This document shows, one piece after another, positions 43,171 through 52,012 of a stretch of 54,410 bases of DNA. Made by a program: the position numbers and the translations under genes. The stretch is from Lachnospiraceae bacterium (GTDB lineage: Bacteria; Bacillota; Clostridia; Lachnospirales; Lachnospiraceae): contig JAFSIA010000035.1 in assembly GCA_017440045.1 (NCBI GenBank), positions 1-54,410 of the forward strand, in the 5' to 3' direction. The notes under the pieces are model-generated. The model was not told the DNA's origin. It worked only from the letters and a program-made list of their open reading frames with translations, and made no database searches. Position 1 is the first letter of the stretch. Each line of letters opens with the position of its first letter.

Positions 43171-45669
43171 ATGGCTGAACAGATTTTAAAAACAGAATAT
43201 TCAGACGTGATGCAGAAATCCTACATAGACTATGCTATGAGTGTTATCTGTGCCAGAGCATTGCCTGATATAAGAGACGGATTGAAGCCAGTACAGAGAC
43301 GAGTACTTTTTGCTATGGATGAGCTGGGGCTAAATCACGATAAACCACATAGAAAGTCGGCTCGTATTGTCGGTGATACAATGGGTAAGTACCACCCACA
43401 CGGCGACAGTTCTATTTATGAAGCATTGGTAGTTTTGGAGCAGGACTTTAAGAAGGGAATGGCCCTTGTTGATGGTCATGGAAACTTTGGTTCCATCGAA
43501 GGCGACGGAGCTGCAGCAATGCGATACACAGAGGCGAAGCTTAAGAAGTTTACACAGGAAGTGTACTTGGCTGACCTTGACAAAAATGTAGTAGATTTCG
43601 TTCCAAATTTTGACGAAACAGAGAAGGAGCCAGTGGTTCTCCCTGTACGTGTGCCTAATATTCTTATAAATGGCGCAGAGGGTATTGCTGTAGGTATGAC
43701 AACAAACATTCCTACACACAATCTTGCGGAAGTTATAGATGCAGTTACTGCATATATGGATAACAACGATATTACAACAGAGAAGCTTATGGAATATATG
43801 CCTGGTCCGGATTTTCCAACAGGTGGTCTTGTTGTAAACAAAAGTGAGCTTCTTAACATTTATGAGTCGGGAACTGGCAAGATAAAGGTTAGAGGTAAGG
43901 TGGAATTTGAGGAAGGCAAAGGTCGTTCGGAGAAGGACAAGCTTGTTATAACAGAGATTCCATATACTATGATTGGTGCAGGTATCGGCAAGTTTATATC
44001 AGATATAGCAGAGCTGGTGGAGACAAAGAAGACATCTGATATTGTAGATATATCAAACCAGTCATCAAAAGAGGGTATAAGAATTGTACTGGAGCTTAAA
44101 AAGGGTGCAGATGTAGAGAATCTTAAAAATATGCTCTACAAAAAGACTAAGCTTGAGGATACCTTTGGTGTAAATATGCTCGCTGTTGTGGACGGAAGAC
44201 CAGAGACATTAGGTCTTAAGGATATAATCAAGCACAATGTAGCATTCCAGTTTGAGATAACAACAAGAAAGTATACATCCCTTTTAAATAAAGAGCTTGA
44301 GCAGAAGGAGATAAAGGAAGGTCTTATTAAGGCTTGCAATATTATCGACCTTATTATTGAGATTTTAAGAGGTTCTCAGAGCCTTAAGGATGCAAAGGCG
44401 TGTCTTACAAAGGGTGATACCTCAAAGATTAAGTTTAAGAATAAAGAATCTGAGATATATGCCAGCCAGTTGGCATTTACAGATAAGCAGGCACAGGCTA
44501 TCTTGGAGCTTCGTTTATACAAGCTCATTGGCTTGGAGATACTTGCTCTTCAGAAGGATTATGAGGATATTGTCAATAGGATTGCTGAGTATGAGGACAT
44601 ACTTGGAAATCCTGCTTCTATGGCTAAGGCTATTAAGAAGGATTTAGCAAACATAAAGAAGAATTACAGCATTGAGCGTAGAACAGTTATTGTAGATGCT
44701 GAGCAGGCTGTTTATGTTGAAAAGAAGATAGAGGAACAGCAGGTAATGTTCATCATGGATCGTTTCTCTTATGCAAAAACTATTGATATGGCAGCGTATG
44801 AGAGGAATAAGGAAGCTGTACATGCTGAGAACAAGTACATTTTCCCATGTATGAATACAGACAAGCTCTGTCTATTTACAGATACAGGTATGCTTCATCA
44901 GATAAAGATACTTGATTTACCATTTGTAAAGTTTAGAGACAAGGGCACACCTATTGATAATGTTGGTAATTATAATAGCGCTGAAGAAAATATTGTATAT
45001 ATGGTTCCGGCAGCAGATATTAAGAATAGAAAGCTTCTGTTTACATCCATGAATGGTATGATGAAGCTTGTTGACGCGGAAGAATTCGATGTTACAAAGA
45101 AAACTGTGGCTGCTACTAAGCTTGGTGATGGAGATAAGCTCCTTAGCATAACTCTTACAGATGCAATGGAAAAATCAGTAGCAAAGAGCTTAAGCGATGA
45201 TGTCATAGAACCGGTCATGTTAAGTGGAGGCTCCTTTGGAGATGATATGATGGGTGATGATGGATTTGCAGATGGCTTTGACGGAGGCTTCTCAGAGGGC
45301 TTTGATGATTCCTTTGGAGGATTTTCTATGGAGATGTCATTTGATGATGATATGCAGATGCAGTTTGGTATGGAAAATCAGGAAGAGAGTAATGCAGAGT
45401 CGGGAGATGACACATTATTTACCAATGAGATAGTAGTTCTTCAAACTGCAAAGGGTATGTTCTTAAGATTCCCTCTTAGAGAGATTCCTGAAAAGAAGAA
45501 GGGTGCAGTAGGTGTAAGAGGAATAAAGCTTGAGAAGGATGATTATCTTACAAATGTATATGTATTAGATGCTGGAGACAACTTAGAGGTTGAATTTAAG
45601 GGAAAGACAGTTGAGCTTAGAAAGATAAAGACTACAAAACGTGACGGAAAAGGAACTAAAGTCAGATAA
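43171..45669 (+). CDS. parC: Type IIA topoisomerase cleavage subunit (topoisomerase IV A-like), with acidic insertion
   Basis: An 832-residue DNA-cleaving subunit. RALPDIRDGLKPVQRRVLF opens the winged-helix region and the catalytic tyrosine is in AAAMRYTEAKL (about residue 117). The gyrase-specific box QRRGGKG is not seen, favouring ParC. The beta-pinwheel (about 530-832) is interrupted by a low-complexity acidic stretch at about 686-750 rich in Asp, Gly, Phe and Met (DDMMGDDGFADGF and similar). The pair relaxes and decatenates chromosomes. Confidence 0.88.
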   Translation: MAEQILKTEYSDVMQKSYIDYAMSVICARALPDIRDGLKPVQRRVLFAMDELGLNHDKPHRKSARIVGDTMGKYHPHGDSSIYEALVVLEQDFKKGMALVDGHGNFGSIEGDGAAAMRYTEAKLKKFTQEVYLADLDKNVVDFVPNFDETEKEPVVLPVRVPNILINGAEGIAVGMTTNIPTHNLAEVIDAVTAYMDNNDITTEKLMEYMPGPDFPTGGLVVNKSELLNIYESGTGKIKVRGKVEFEEGKGRSEKDKLVITEIPYTMIGAGIGKFISDIAELVETKKTSDIVDISNQSSKEGIRIVLELKKGADVENLKNMLYKKTKLEDTFGVNMLAVVDGRPETLGLKDIIKHNVAFQFEITTRKYTSLLNKELEQKEIKEGLIKACNIIDLIIEILRGSQSLKDAKACLTKGDTSKIKFKNKESEIYASQLAFTDKQAQAILELRLYKLIGLEILALQKDYEDIVNRIAEYEDILGNPASMAKAIKKDLANIKKNYSIERRTVIVDAEQAVYVEKKIEEQQVMFIMDRFSYAKTIDMAAYERNKEAVHAENKYIFPCMNTDKLCLFTDTGMLHQIKILDLPFVKFRDKGTPIDNVGNYNSAEENIVYMVPAADIKNRKLLFTSMNGMMKLVDAEEFDVTKKTVAATKLGDGDKLLSITLTDAMEKSVAKSLSDDVIEPVMLSGGSFGDDMMGDDGFADGFDGGFSEGFDDSFGGFSMEMSFDDDMQMQFGMENQEESNAESGDDTLFTNEIVVLQTAKGMFLRFPLREIPEKKKGAVGVRGIKLEKDDYLTNVYVLDAGDNLEVEFKGKTVELRKIKTTKRDGKGTKVR

Positions 45670-45672
45670 TAA

Positions 45673-45701
45673 TTGTATATCGCGCCTAAAAGTGATATAA
45701 T
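45673..45701 (+). promoter_or_regulatory. Promoter of lactonase gene
   Basis: TTGTAT (45673-45678), 17-base spacer, TATAAT (45696-45701), 32 bases before ATG 45733. Confidence 0.7.
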
Positions 45702-45732
45702 GATGTAAATGACGTTGTAGGAGGAAAAGTTA

Positions 45733-46788
45733 ATGAGTGACGGAAAGTATGTTGCATATGTGGGTTCCTATACACATGGCAAGGCAAAGGGTATTACTAT
45801 ATGTGATGTAGATTTGGAGAATGGTGTATTTATCCCTAGAAAAGAGGTGGAGGTAGGTAATCCTTCATATCTTCGTATAGCTAATAATGGACAGTTTTTA
45901 TATTCAGTATCTGATTTGGGTATTTCATCATTTAAGATTCTTGATGATGGTGATTTAGAGTTCATTAATCTTGGTTCTATTAATGGTATGAGAGCTTGTC
46001 ATATCAGTGTTGACAGGAAGGATAAGTTTATTTACACAGCAGGCTACCATGATGGTAAGGCTTCTGTAGTTAGAATTAATGAAGATGGCAGCGTAGGTGA
46101 GCTTACTGCTGAGGTTTTCCATAAGGGTATGGGTAGTATAGCAGAGAGAAATTTCAGACCGCATATTACATGTACAAGACTTACACCGGATGCTAAGTAT
46201 TTGGTTGCTTGTGATGTTGGTATCGACCAGGTTAAGCTTTATGGATTTGACCATATAACAGGTGGTATCAAATTAGTTGACATTTTAAGATGTGAGCTTA
46301 ATTCTGCACCAAGAAGTATGCTCTTTAGTCCTGACGGAAAGTACGCATACCTTATCTGTCAGCTTATGAATTGCGTGAATGTATACAAGTACAGTTCAGA
46401 AAGTGGACATCCGGAGTTTGAACAGATTCAGCAGATTAGTACACTTGGAAAGCGTTATAATGATAAGAGTGCAGCAGCAGCGTTGAGATTTTCAAGTGAT
46501 TGCAAGCATTTGTTTGTATCAAATGCCGGTGACAATTCAGTGGCATTCTTTGCTAGAGATGAAGAGACAGGTATGCTTGAGAAGAAGTCAGTGCTTCCTG
46601 TAAGCGGCGATTATCCAAAGCAGATTTGCGTATTCCCGGATGATAAGCATTTGGCTAGTATGAATCATGAGTCAAACACAATCACTTTCTTTGAAATTGA
46701 TTATAAAAAGGGACTTTTGGTAATGCATGGAAAGCCAATCAAGGTAGAGACACCAAATGTAGCAGTTATTGCAAAGGTTAAGAAATAA
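45733..46788 (+). CDS. Lactonase family protein (6-phosphogluconolactonase-like beta-propeller)
   Basis: A 351-residue seven-bladed propeller. It starts YVAYVGSYTHGKAKGI and shows repeats such as SYLRIANNGQFLYSV, HISVDRKDKFIYTAGYHDG, SMLFSPDGKYAYLICQL and LRFSSDCKHLFVSNAGD. The family (YbhE/Pgl-like) opens sugar lactones such as 6-phosphogluconolactone. It has GGAGG at the start and stands as a single gene with its own promoter. Confidence 0.88.
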   Translation: MSDGKYVAYVGSYTHGKAKGITICDVDLENGVFIPRKEVEVGNPSYLRIANNGQFLYSVSDLGISSFKILDDGDLEFINLGSINGMRACHISVDRKDKFIYTAGYHDGKASVVRINEDGSVGELTAEVFHKGMGSIAERNFRPHITCTRLTPDAKYLVACDVGIDQVKLYGFDHITGGIKLVDILRCELNSAPRSMLFSPDGKYAYLICQLMNCVNVYKYSSESGHPEFEQIQQISTLGKRYNDKSAAAALRFSSDCKHLFVSNAGDNSVAFFARDEETGMLEKKSVLPVSGDYPKQICVFPDDKHLASMNHESNTITFFEIDYKKGLLVMHGKPIKVETPNVAVIAKVKK

Positions 46789-46801
46789 TAAGAATTTTTA
46801 C

Positions 46802-46830
46802 TAGGGCCTCAGAAGTATCTGAGGCTCCTA
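46802..46830 (+). terminator. Hairpin after lactonase gene
   Basis: Arms GCCTCAGA / TCTGAGGC with an AGTA loop, extended by TAGG/CCTA. No T-tract follows at once, so termination is uncertain. Confidence 0.45.
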
Positions 46831-46879
46831 TAAATGTATAAAGAGTTTTTACTAAGCTGTAAGTGAGGAAACTTTGGGT

Positions 46880-48187
46880 ATGGAATATAAGGCGGCAAAG
46901 GAATATATTGATGGCCTTGGCAGATTCGGAAGTGTGCTGGGACTAGATAATATAAAGAATCTGTTAAAAAAACTGAATAATCCACAGAATGCCTTAAAGG
47001 TTATACATGTGGCAGGTACAAATGGTAAAGGTTCCACAATAGCCTTTTTGTCGAGTATTTTATCAGAGGCAGGCCTTAAGGTTGGAAAATATACATCGCC
47101 TGTGGTATTTGAATATCGTGAAAAGTATCAAATAGGAAACGAAAATATCTCAGAAGAAGATTTTGCAGACCTTGTGTTAGATGTAAAAAGGGCAGTGGAT
47201 GATATGCTTGAAGAGGGTATGCCGCAGCCTACAATATTTGAGGTGGAGACTGCTATGGCATTCTTATATTTCAAAAAGAAGGTATGTGATATTGTTATAT
47301 TAGAAACTGGCATGGGTGGCGATATGGATGCTACAAATGTTTGTGATGAGGTGCTTGTAAGTGTTATTACATCGATTAGCTTAGACCACACAATGATACT
47401 GGGAGAAACCCTGGAAGAGATTGCCACTCATAAGGCAGGTATTATAAAAAAGAATTGTCCTGTGGTTGTATATGAGCAATCGGATGAGGTTATGGATGTT
47501 GTAAATAAATGTGCTGATGCATTGGATTCAAATGTGACTATTGCAAGAACTGGTGAATATACGGGAGAAAAATTTGATTATGCTACGGCATGTGGATATG
47601 AATATGAAAATTTAAAGCTTGGACTTGAGGGAAGCTGGCAGAGAAAAAATGCTATTGTGGCATTGGAAGTGATAGATGTCCTAAGAAAAGCAGGGTATAA
47701 TATAAACGAGAAAAATGTAAGAGATGGACTTAAAGGTACAAGATGGCCGGGCAGATTTGAGAAGCTCTGTGATATGCCGCTAACCATAATAGACGGAGCG
47801 CATAATCCGGGAGCTGCAAGAGAGCTTAAAGAGGCTATAGACAAGCTTTATCCTAGGAAAAAGTTTGTTTATATAGTAGGTGTATTAGCAGATAAGGATT
47901 TTTCTAAGGTACTAGAGATTATGATGGGCAGAGGTGAAGCCGTTATAACGGTTACGCCAAATAATACGCGAGCATTACAAGGTGAAGAGCTTGCAAAAAT
48001 AGCAAAAAAAGTAGCAGAAAGTGCTAATAGAAAAATTCATATAGAGAAAGCGGATAGTGTAGAAAAGGCATGTGAGCTTGCTATCCAAAAGAGTAGAGAA
48101 TATGGCGAGGACGGTGGAATATTAGCATTTGGTTCACTGTCGTACCTTTCTGATGTTAGGGATTATTTTAAGGCGTTGGAGAAGTAA
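46880..48187 (+). CDS. folC: Folylpolyglutamate/dihydrofolate synthase
   Basis: A 435-residue Mur-ligase-like enzyme. The P-loop is HVAGTNGKGSTIAFL (about 48-62), and ILETGMGGDMDATNV, SISLDHTMILGETLEEIATHKAGI and IIDGAHNPGA are the FolC landmarks. It adds glutamate to dihydropteroate and/or polyglutamates to folates. A TTG six bases before the ATG is better placed for the ribosome site GAGG, so the start is uncertain by two codons. It is followed one base later by folP. Confidence 0.95.
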   Translation: MEYKAAKEYIDGLGRFGSVLGLDNIKNLLKKLNNPQNALKVIHVAGTNGKGSTIAFLSSILSEAGLKVGKYTSPVVFEYREKYQIGNENISEEDFADLVLDVKRAVDDMLEEGMPQPTIFEVETAMAFLYFKKKVCDIVILETGMGGDMDATNVCDEVLVSVITSISLDHTMILGETLEEIATHKAGIIKKNCPVVVYEQSDEVMDVVNKCADALDSNVTIARTGEYTGEKFDYATACGYEYENLKLGLEGSWQRKNAIVALEVIDVLRKAGYNINEKNVRDGLKGTRWPGRFEKLCDMPLTIIDGAHNPGAARELKEAIDKLYPRKKFVYIVGVLADKDFSKVLEIMMGRGEAVITVTPNNTRALQGEELAKIAKKVAESANRKIHIEKADSVEKACELAIQKSREYGEDGGILAFGSLSYLSDVRDYFKALEK

Positions 48188-48188
48188 T

Positions 48189-49001
48189 ATGAAAATAGGA
48201 AGCAAAGAGTTTGATTTGGAAAACAAAATATACATTATGGGAATCTTAAATGTGACTCCGGATTCATTTTCTGATGGCGGACAGTGGAATCATATGGATA
48301 GAGCACTTAAACATGTGGAGGATATGGTTAATGAAGGTGCATCTATAATAGACATAGGTGGTGAGTCCACAAAGCCTGGATATACTAGGATATCAGATGA
48401 TGAGGAGGTAGAGCGAGTTGTCCCTTTTATTGAAAGTATAAACAGTAGGATAGATGTGCCTATTTCAATAGATACCTACAAGGCAGCAGTGGCGAAGGAA
48501 GCCGTAAAAGCCGGAGCACATATGATAAATGACATTTGGGGATTCAAATCAGATAAAAATATGGCAAAGGTAGCGGCCGAATTTGATATACCGTGTTGTA
48601 TTATGCACAATAGAGATAGAGAAAAAGAGCCATATACAAATCTTATATTAGATGTTATAAGTGACTTAAAAGAGTCTATTGATATAGGAATGAGTGCAGG
48701 TGTTTCAAGGGATAAGCTTATCATTGATCCGGGGATTGGTTTTGGCAAAAGCTTAGAAGAAAATCTTAAAGTAATGAAAAATATAGGAGAGTTAAAAAGT
48801 CTTGGCTGTCCTGTACTTCTAGGCACTTCAAGAAAATCTATGATAGGTCTGACTCTGGATTTGCCGGTGGATGAAAGGGTTGAAGGAACCTTGGCTACCA
48901 GCATTTATGGAGCTTTGAATGGATGCTCTATTGTGCGTGTGCATGATGTGAAGGAAAATTATAGAGCAATTAAGATGATGGAAGCTATACTTAAAGCATA
49001 A
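48189..49001 (+). CDS. folP: Dihydropteroate synthase
   Basis: A 270-residue TIM-barrel enzyme. GILNVTPDSFSDGG and IDIGGESTKPGYTRI are the two pterin-binding signatures; DPGIGFGKS and GTSRKSMIG are further conserved loops, the latter binding pABA and pterin. It condenses 7,8-dihydropterin pyrophosphate with p-aminobenzoate and is the sulfonamide target. The true start ATG 48189, one base beyond the folC stop, has GGAG upstream; the longer frame from 48129 is inside folC. Confidence 0.97.
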   Translation: MKIGSKEFDLENKIYIMGILNVTPDSFSDGGQWNHMDRALKHVEDMVNEGASIIDIGGESTKPGYTRISDDEEVERVVPFIESINSRIDVPISIDTYKAAVAKEAVKAGAHMINDIWGFKSDKNMAKVAAEFDIPCCIMHNRDREKEPYTNLILDVISDLKESIDIGMSAGVSRDKLIIDPGIGFGKSLEENLKVMKNIGELKSLGCPVLLGTSRKSMIGLTLDLPVDERVEGTLATSIYGALNGCSIVRVHDVKENYRAIKMMEAILKA

Positions 49002-49013
49002 AGGGAGAAAAAA

Positions 49014-50042
49014 ATGAAAAAGAAGGTTATAAAAATATCCATAGGTGTGGCTATATTGGCGGCAATAGTTGCCATGATGGTAATAATGACTATAAATAAC
49101 AGGTTTAGATATAACGAAGAAGGTGCAGTGGCAAATACAGCAGGAAATCTGTACAATGGCGGACTTTTTTGTGAATATGAAGGGTATATATACTTTTCAA
49201 ATTCTGATGACAACAACTCATTATATAGAATGAAGTCTGATGGAACTGAGCCTGAGAAGCTGCACAATGATTCTGTGTCATATATTCAGGTTATTAATGA
49301 TTACATATATTATGTGAAGGCAAATAAGGTGAGTGCTGATGTTACCTTAAGGGGACAGCCATATGGAATATACAGATTGGAAATTGGCGAAGAGATTTCT
49401 GAGTCTGTTTATAATGGAATAGTGGAGTCTATGACTATGTGTGGGAATTATATATATTTTCAGGCATATGATGACAATGATTTGATACAGTTAAAGAAGG
49501 TCAAGGTAGATGGTGAGGAAGAAAAGGTCATTTCTAAAGGAGATTTCCGCCTTATAGCTGTGTCAGGAAAAAATATATATTTTACAGATACAGAGACAAG
49601 TAATAATTTAAAGCGACTTGAAACTGATACAGACAGGATAGCTACTGTGTATGAGGGCAATTATTATATGCCGACGCTTACAAAGGAATATATGTATTAC
49701 ATTGATTTAGGCGAGGATATGAAGCTTAAAAGAATAAGTCTTACAAACAACCAAGTGGAGACGATGGATGACGGAAGATGCATAAATTACAACGTAAGTG
49801 AAAGTGAGAATGTTATATATTATCAGCTTGAAAATAAGGATGACCATAAGCTTTGCAGAATGAATTTGGACAGCTCTAACAAAGTGGTTGTCACAGAGGG
49901 TGATTGCTGTAATATTCACATAACAAAAAACTACACTTACTTCTATAAATTGACAGGAGTAAGTGTAGATGATAAAACATTGTATCGTGTTAAGACCAAA
50001 GGAAACGTCATACAGGAAGTTAATTTTCAGGTGGCAGACTAA
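49014..50042 (+). CDS. DUF5050 membrane-anchored propeller-like protein
   Basis: A 342-residue protein with one N-terminal transmembrane segment (about 5-27). The extracytoplasmic region contains repeats of the kind YEGYIYFSNSDDNNSLYRM and INDYIYYVKA, GNYIYFQAYDDNDLIQLKKV, GKNIYFTDTE and YMYYIDLGED, a DUF5050 beta-propeller pattern. Function unknown. It lies 12 bases behind folP and is probably part of that transcript, though it does not look folate-related. Its last 23 bases overlap the end of the convergent folB-folK gene. Confidence 0.8.
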   Translation: MKKKVIKISIGVAILAAIVAMMVIMTINNRFRYNEEGAVANTAGNLYNGGLFCEYEGYIYFSNSDDNNSLYRMKSDGTEPEKLHNDSVSYIQVINDYIYYVKANKVSADVTLRGQPYGIYRLEIGEEISESVYNGIVESMTMCGNYIYFQAYDDNDLIQLKKVKVDGEEEKVISKGDFRLIAVSGKNIYFTDTETSNNLKRLETDTDRIATVYEGNYYMPTLTKEYMYYIDLGEDMKLKRISLTNNQVETMDDGRCINYNVSESENVIYYQLENKDDHKLCRMNLDSSNKVVVTEGDCCNIHITKNYTYFYKLTGVSVDDKTLYRVKTKGNVIQEVNFQVAD

Positions 50043-50841
50043 GTAGAAGCTCTCTAATGCTTTTTCCGAGAACAGGATGTATGGTGTTTGGTGCAATCTG
50101 ATTTAAAGGAATGAGTACAAAGCTGCGGTTTGCCATATCCGAATGAGGAATAGTAAGATTTTCCTCATCTATAACTAAATCATCATAGAGTATAATATCT
50201 AAATCCAGAGTGCGAGGTCCCCAGTGGATTGTTCGCACTCTATTTGCATCCAATTCGATTTTCTGTAAGAAATCTAAAAGCATCATTGGAGAGTATAGAG
50301 TCTCTACCTTTATTACAGCATTTATGAAGTCATCCTGCTCCTTGAAACCATAAGGCTTAGTTATAATAAAATCAGACACCTTAGCCACCTGACACATTGT
50401 ATCAGAATTGATTTCAGTGATGGCATTATTTAAAAATTCTTCCTTGTCTCCGAGATTTGAGCCTAAGGCAATGTAAGTAGTATGCCAGCCTCTTGAAATA
50501 TTTACGGAAACTGTCTTTAGGGGAAGACCGATAGGCGCCCAAGGCTTTTTAATCTCTAAATCCACCTTTTGAATGATAGGGTATGAGAGAAGCAGGTCGT
50601 TTGCTAAGTTTTCTGCAGCGGCCTCTATAAGCTTAAATGTGTGAGCCTGCATATATTCTGTTATAAAGTTGCAAACAGAAGCGTAATCAATAGAATAATC
50701 GAGAGAATCGTTTAATCCTGCCTTTGTTGTATCCATATACATTAGAGCTGTCACTAAAAATTTTTGACCAAGCTGATTCTCTGCTGATAGTACTCCGTGC
50801 TTCGCGTATATTTCCAGTTCTTCTATTTTAATAAAATCCAT
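50020..50841 (-). CDS. folBK: Bifunctional dihydroneopterin aldolase / HPPK (FolB-FolK fusion)
   Basis: A 273-residue fusion. Residues 1-118 are FolB (IKIEELEIYAKHGVLSAENQ, DYASVCNFITEY, LIEAAAENLANDLL and VDLEIKKPWAPI). Residues 119-273 are FolK, with TYIALGSNLGDKEEFL, RTIHWGPRTLDLDIILYDD and IPHSDMANRSFVLIPLN, the HPPK signatures. It makes 6-hydroxymethyl-dihydropterin and then its pyrophosphate, the substrate of FolP. The start is the ATG at 50841 (MDFIKIEE); the longer frame is not supported. It is convergent with the folP transcript. Confidence 0.95.
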   Translation of the reverse strand: MDFIKIEELEIYAKHGVLSAENQLGQKFLVTALMYMDTTKAGLNDSLDYSIDYASVCNFITEYMQAHTFKLIEAAAENLANDLLLSYPIIQKVDLEIKKPWAPIGLPLKTVSVNISRGWHTTYIALGSNLGDKEEFLNNAITEINSDTMCQVAKVSDFIITKPYGFKEQDDFINAVIKVETLYSPMMLLDFLQKIELDANRVRTIHWGPRTLDLDIILYDDLVIDEENLTIPHSDMANRSFVLIPLNQIAPNTIHPVLGKSIRELLLSLPPEN

Positions 50842-50937
50842 AATAATCTTAAACCTCTCTTTTGTCTTATATATAAATATTTTAAATCTAAATGGGCAAT
50901 AATACAAGGTTTTTTGACCATAATATATAAGAATGAG

Positions 50938-50966
50938 TTGACATGGATATGGGGCGATGTTATGAT
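50938..50966 (+). promoter_or_regulatory. Promoter of degV gene
   Basis: TTGACA (50938-50943), 17-base spacer, TATGAT (50961-50966), 79 bases before ATG 51045. Confidence 0.75.
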
Positions 50967-51044
50967 AAGTAGTAATGAAAACTACATTTAAAAGAGTCGT
51001 TCTCTTTTGGTGGAGACAAGAAGAAACCATGGAGGTTTATAAAT

Positions 51045-51890
51045 ATGAAATATAAAATTGTTGGAGATAGCTGCTGTGATGTCAGCAAATCATATGATGT
51101 ATATGGAAAAGTTGATATAGTTCCGTTGACACTTTATTTAGAGGGAAAGGAATACATTGATGATGAAACCTTCAATCAAAAGGAGTTTATAGACCATGTG
51201 GCGGCGGCAAAGGATTGCGCCAAGTCATCATGTCCATCGCCAGAAGCTTTTATGAAGGCTTATGAGGGAGATTACGACTGTGTGTTTGTGGTTACACTGT
51301 CAGGTAATCTAAGCGGTTGCTATAATAGTGCTATGACAGGAAGAAATATGTATTATGAAGAGCATCCGGATGATAAGAAGAAGATTCATGTATTTGATTC
51401 ATGTTCTGCTTCAAACGGTGAAGGAAATATTGCTCAAAAAATCTATGAGTTAGCTGAGAGTGGTGCTGATTTCGAAGAGATTGTAGAAAAGGTAAATGCT
51501 TACAAGCTGGAGATGAAAACATATTTTGTGATAGAGACTCTTGAGCCATTAAGAAAGAATGGACGTCTCTCTAATCTTAAGGCTTTAGTTGCTACTGTTC
51601 TTAATATTAAACCTGTTATGAGTGCTACGGATGAGGGTATAATTATTCAGCTTGACCAGGCAAGAGGCATGGAGAGAGCTATGAGAAAGATGTTTAAGTA
51701 CATTGTAGAACGTACAAAGAACATTGAAGAAAAAATATTGACCATATCTCATGTTAATTGCTTCGAGAGAGCCCAGTGGGTTAGAGATGAACTCTTTAAG
51801 CTGGCTAAATTTAAGGATATATTTATTACAGAAACCGCAGGAGTGGCTACACTTTATGCAAATGATGGCGGTATTATTATAGCGGTGTAA
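51045..51890 (+). CDS. DegV family fatty-acid-binding protein
   Basis: A 281-residue DegV protein. IVGDSCCDVSK opens the first domain, CPSPEAFMKAYE and VVTLSGNLSGCYNSA (with the fatty-acid-contacting Ser) follow, and the second domain has LEPLRKNGRLSNLKAL and LNIKPVM. DegV/FakB proteins present fatty acids to the kinase FakA. No FakA gene is adjacent, so the partner is elsewhere. GGAGG precedes ATG 51045. Confidence 0.93.
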   Translation: MKYKIVGDSCCDVSKSYDVYGKVDIVPLTLYLEGKEYIDDETFNQKEFIDHVAAAKDCAKSSCPSPEAFMKAYEGDYDCVFVVTLSGNLSGCYNSAMTGRNMYYEEHPDDKKKIHVFDSCSASNGEGNIAQKIYELAESGADFEEIVEKVNAYKLEMKTYFVIETLEPLRKNGRLSNLKALVATVLNIKPVMSATDEGIIIQLDQARGMERAMRKMFKYIVERTKNIEEKILTISHVNCFERAQWVRDELFKLAKFKDIFITETAGVATLYANDGGIIIAV

Positions 51891-51910
51891 AATTAAAAAG
51901 AGAAATATAA

Positions 51911-51961
51911 AAAGGAAGAAAATCCCCTACTAAAGAGGGGGGTAATCTTCCTTCTTTTTTT
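51911..51961 (+). terminator. Intrinsic terminator after degV gene
   Basis: Long stem with arms AAGGAAGA...TCCCCT and AGGGGGGTAATCTTCCTT around a short loop, followed by CTTTTTTT. Confidence 0.92.
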
Positions 51962-52012
51962 GTAGTATATATGTGTAGTCGGATATAAATAAAAAGGAAA
52001 AGGTATTTAGTG

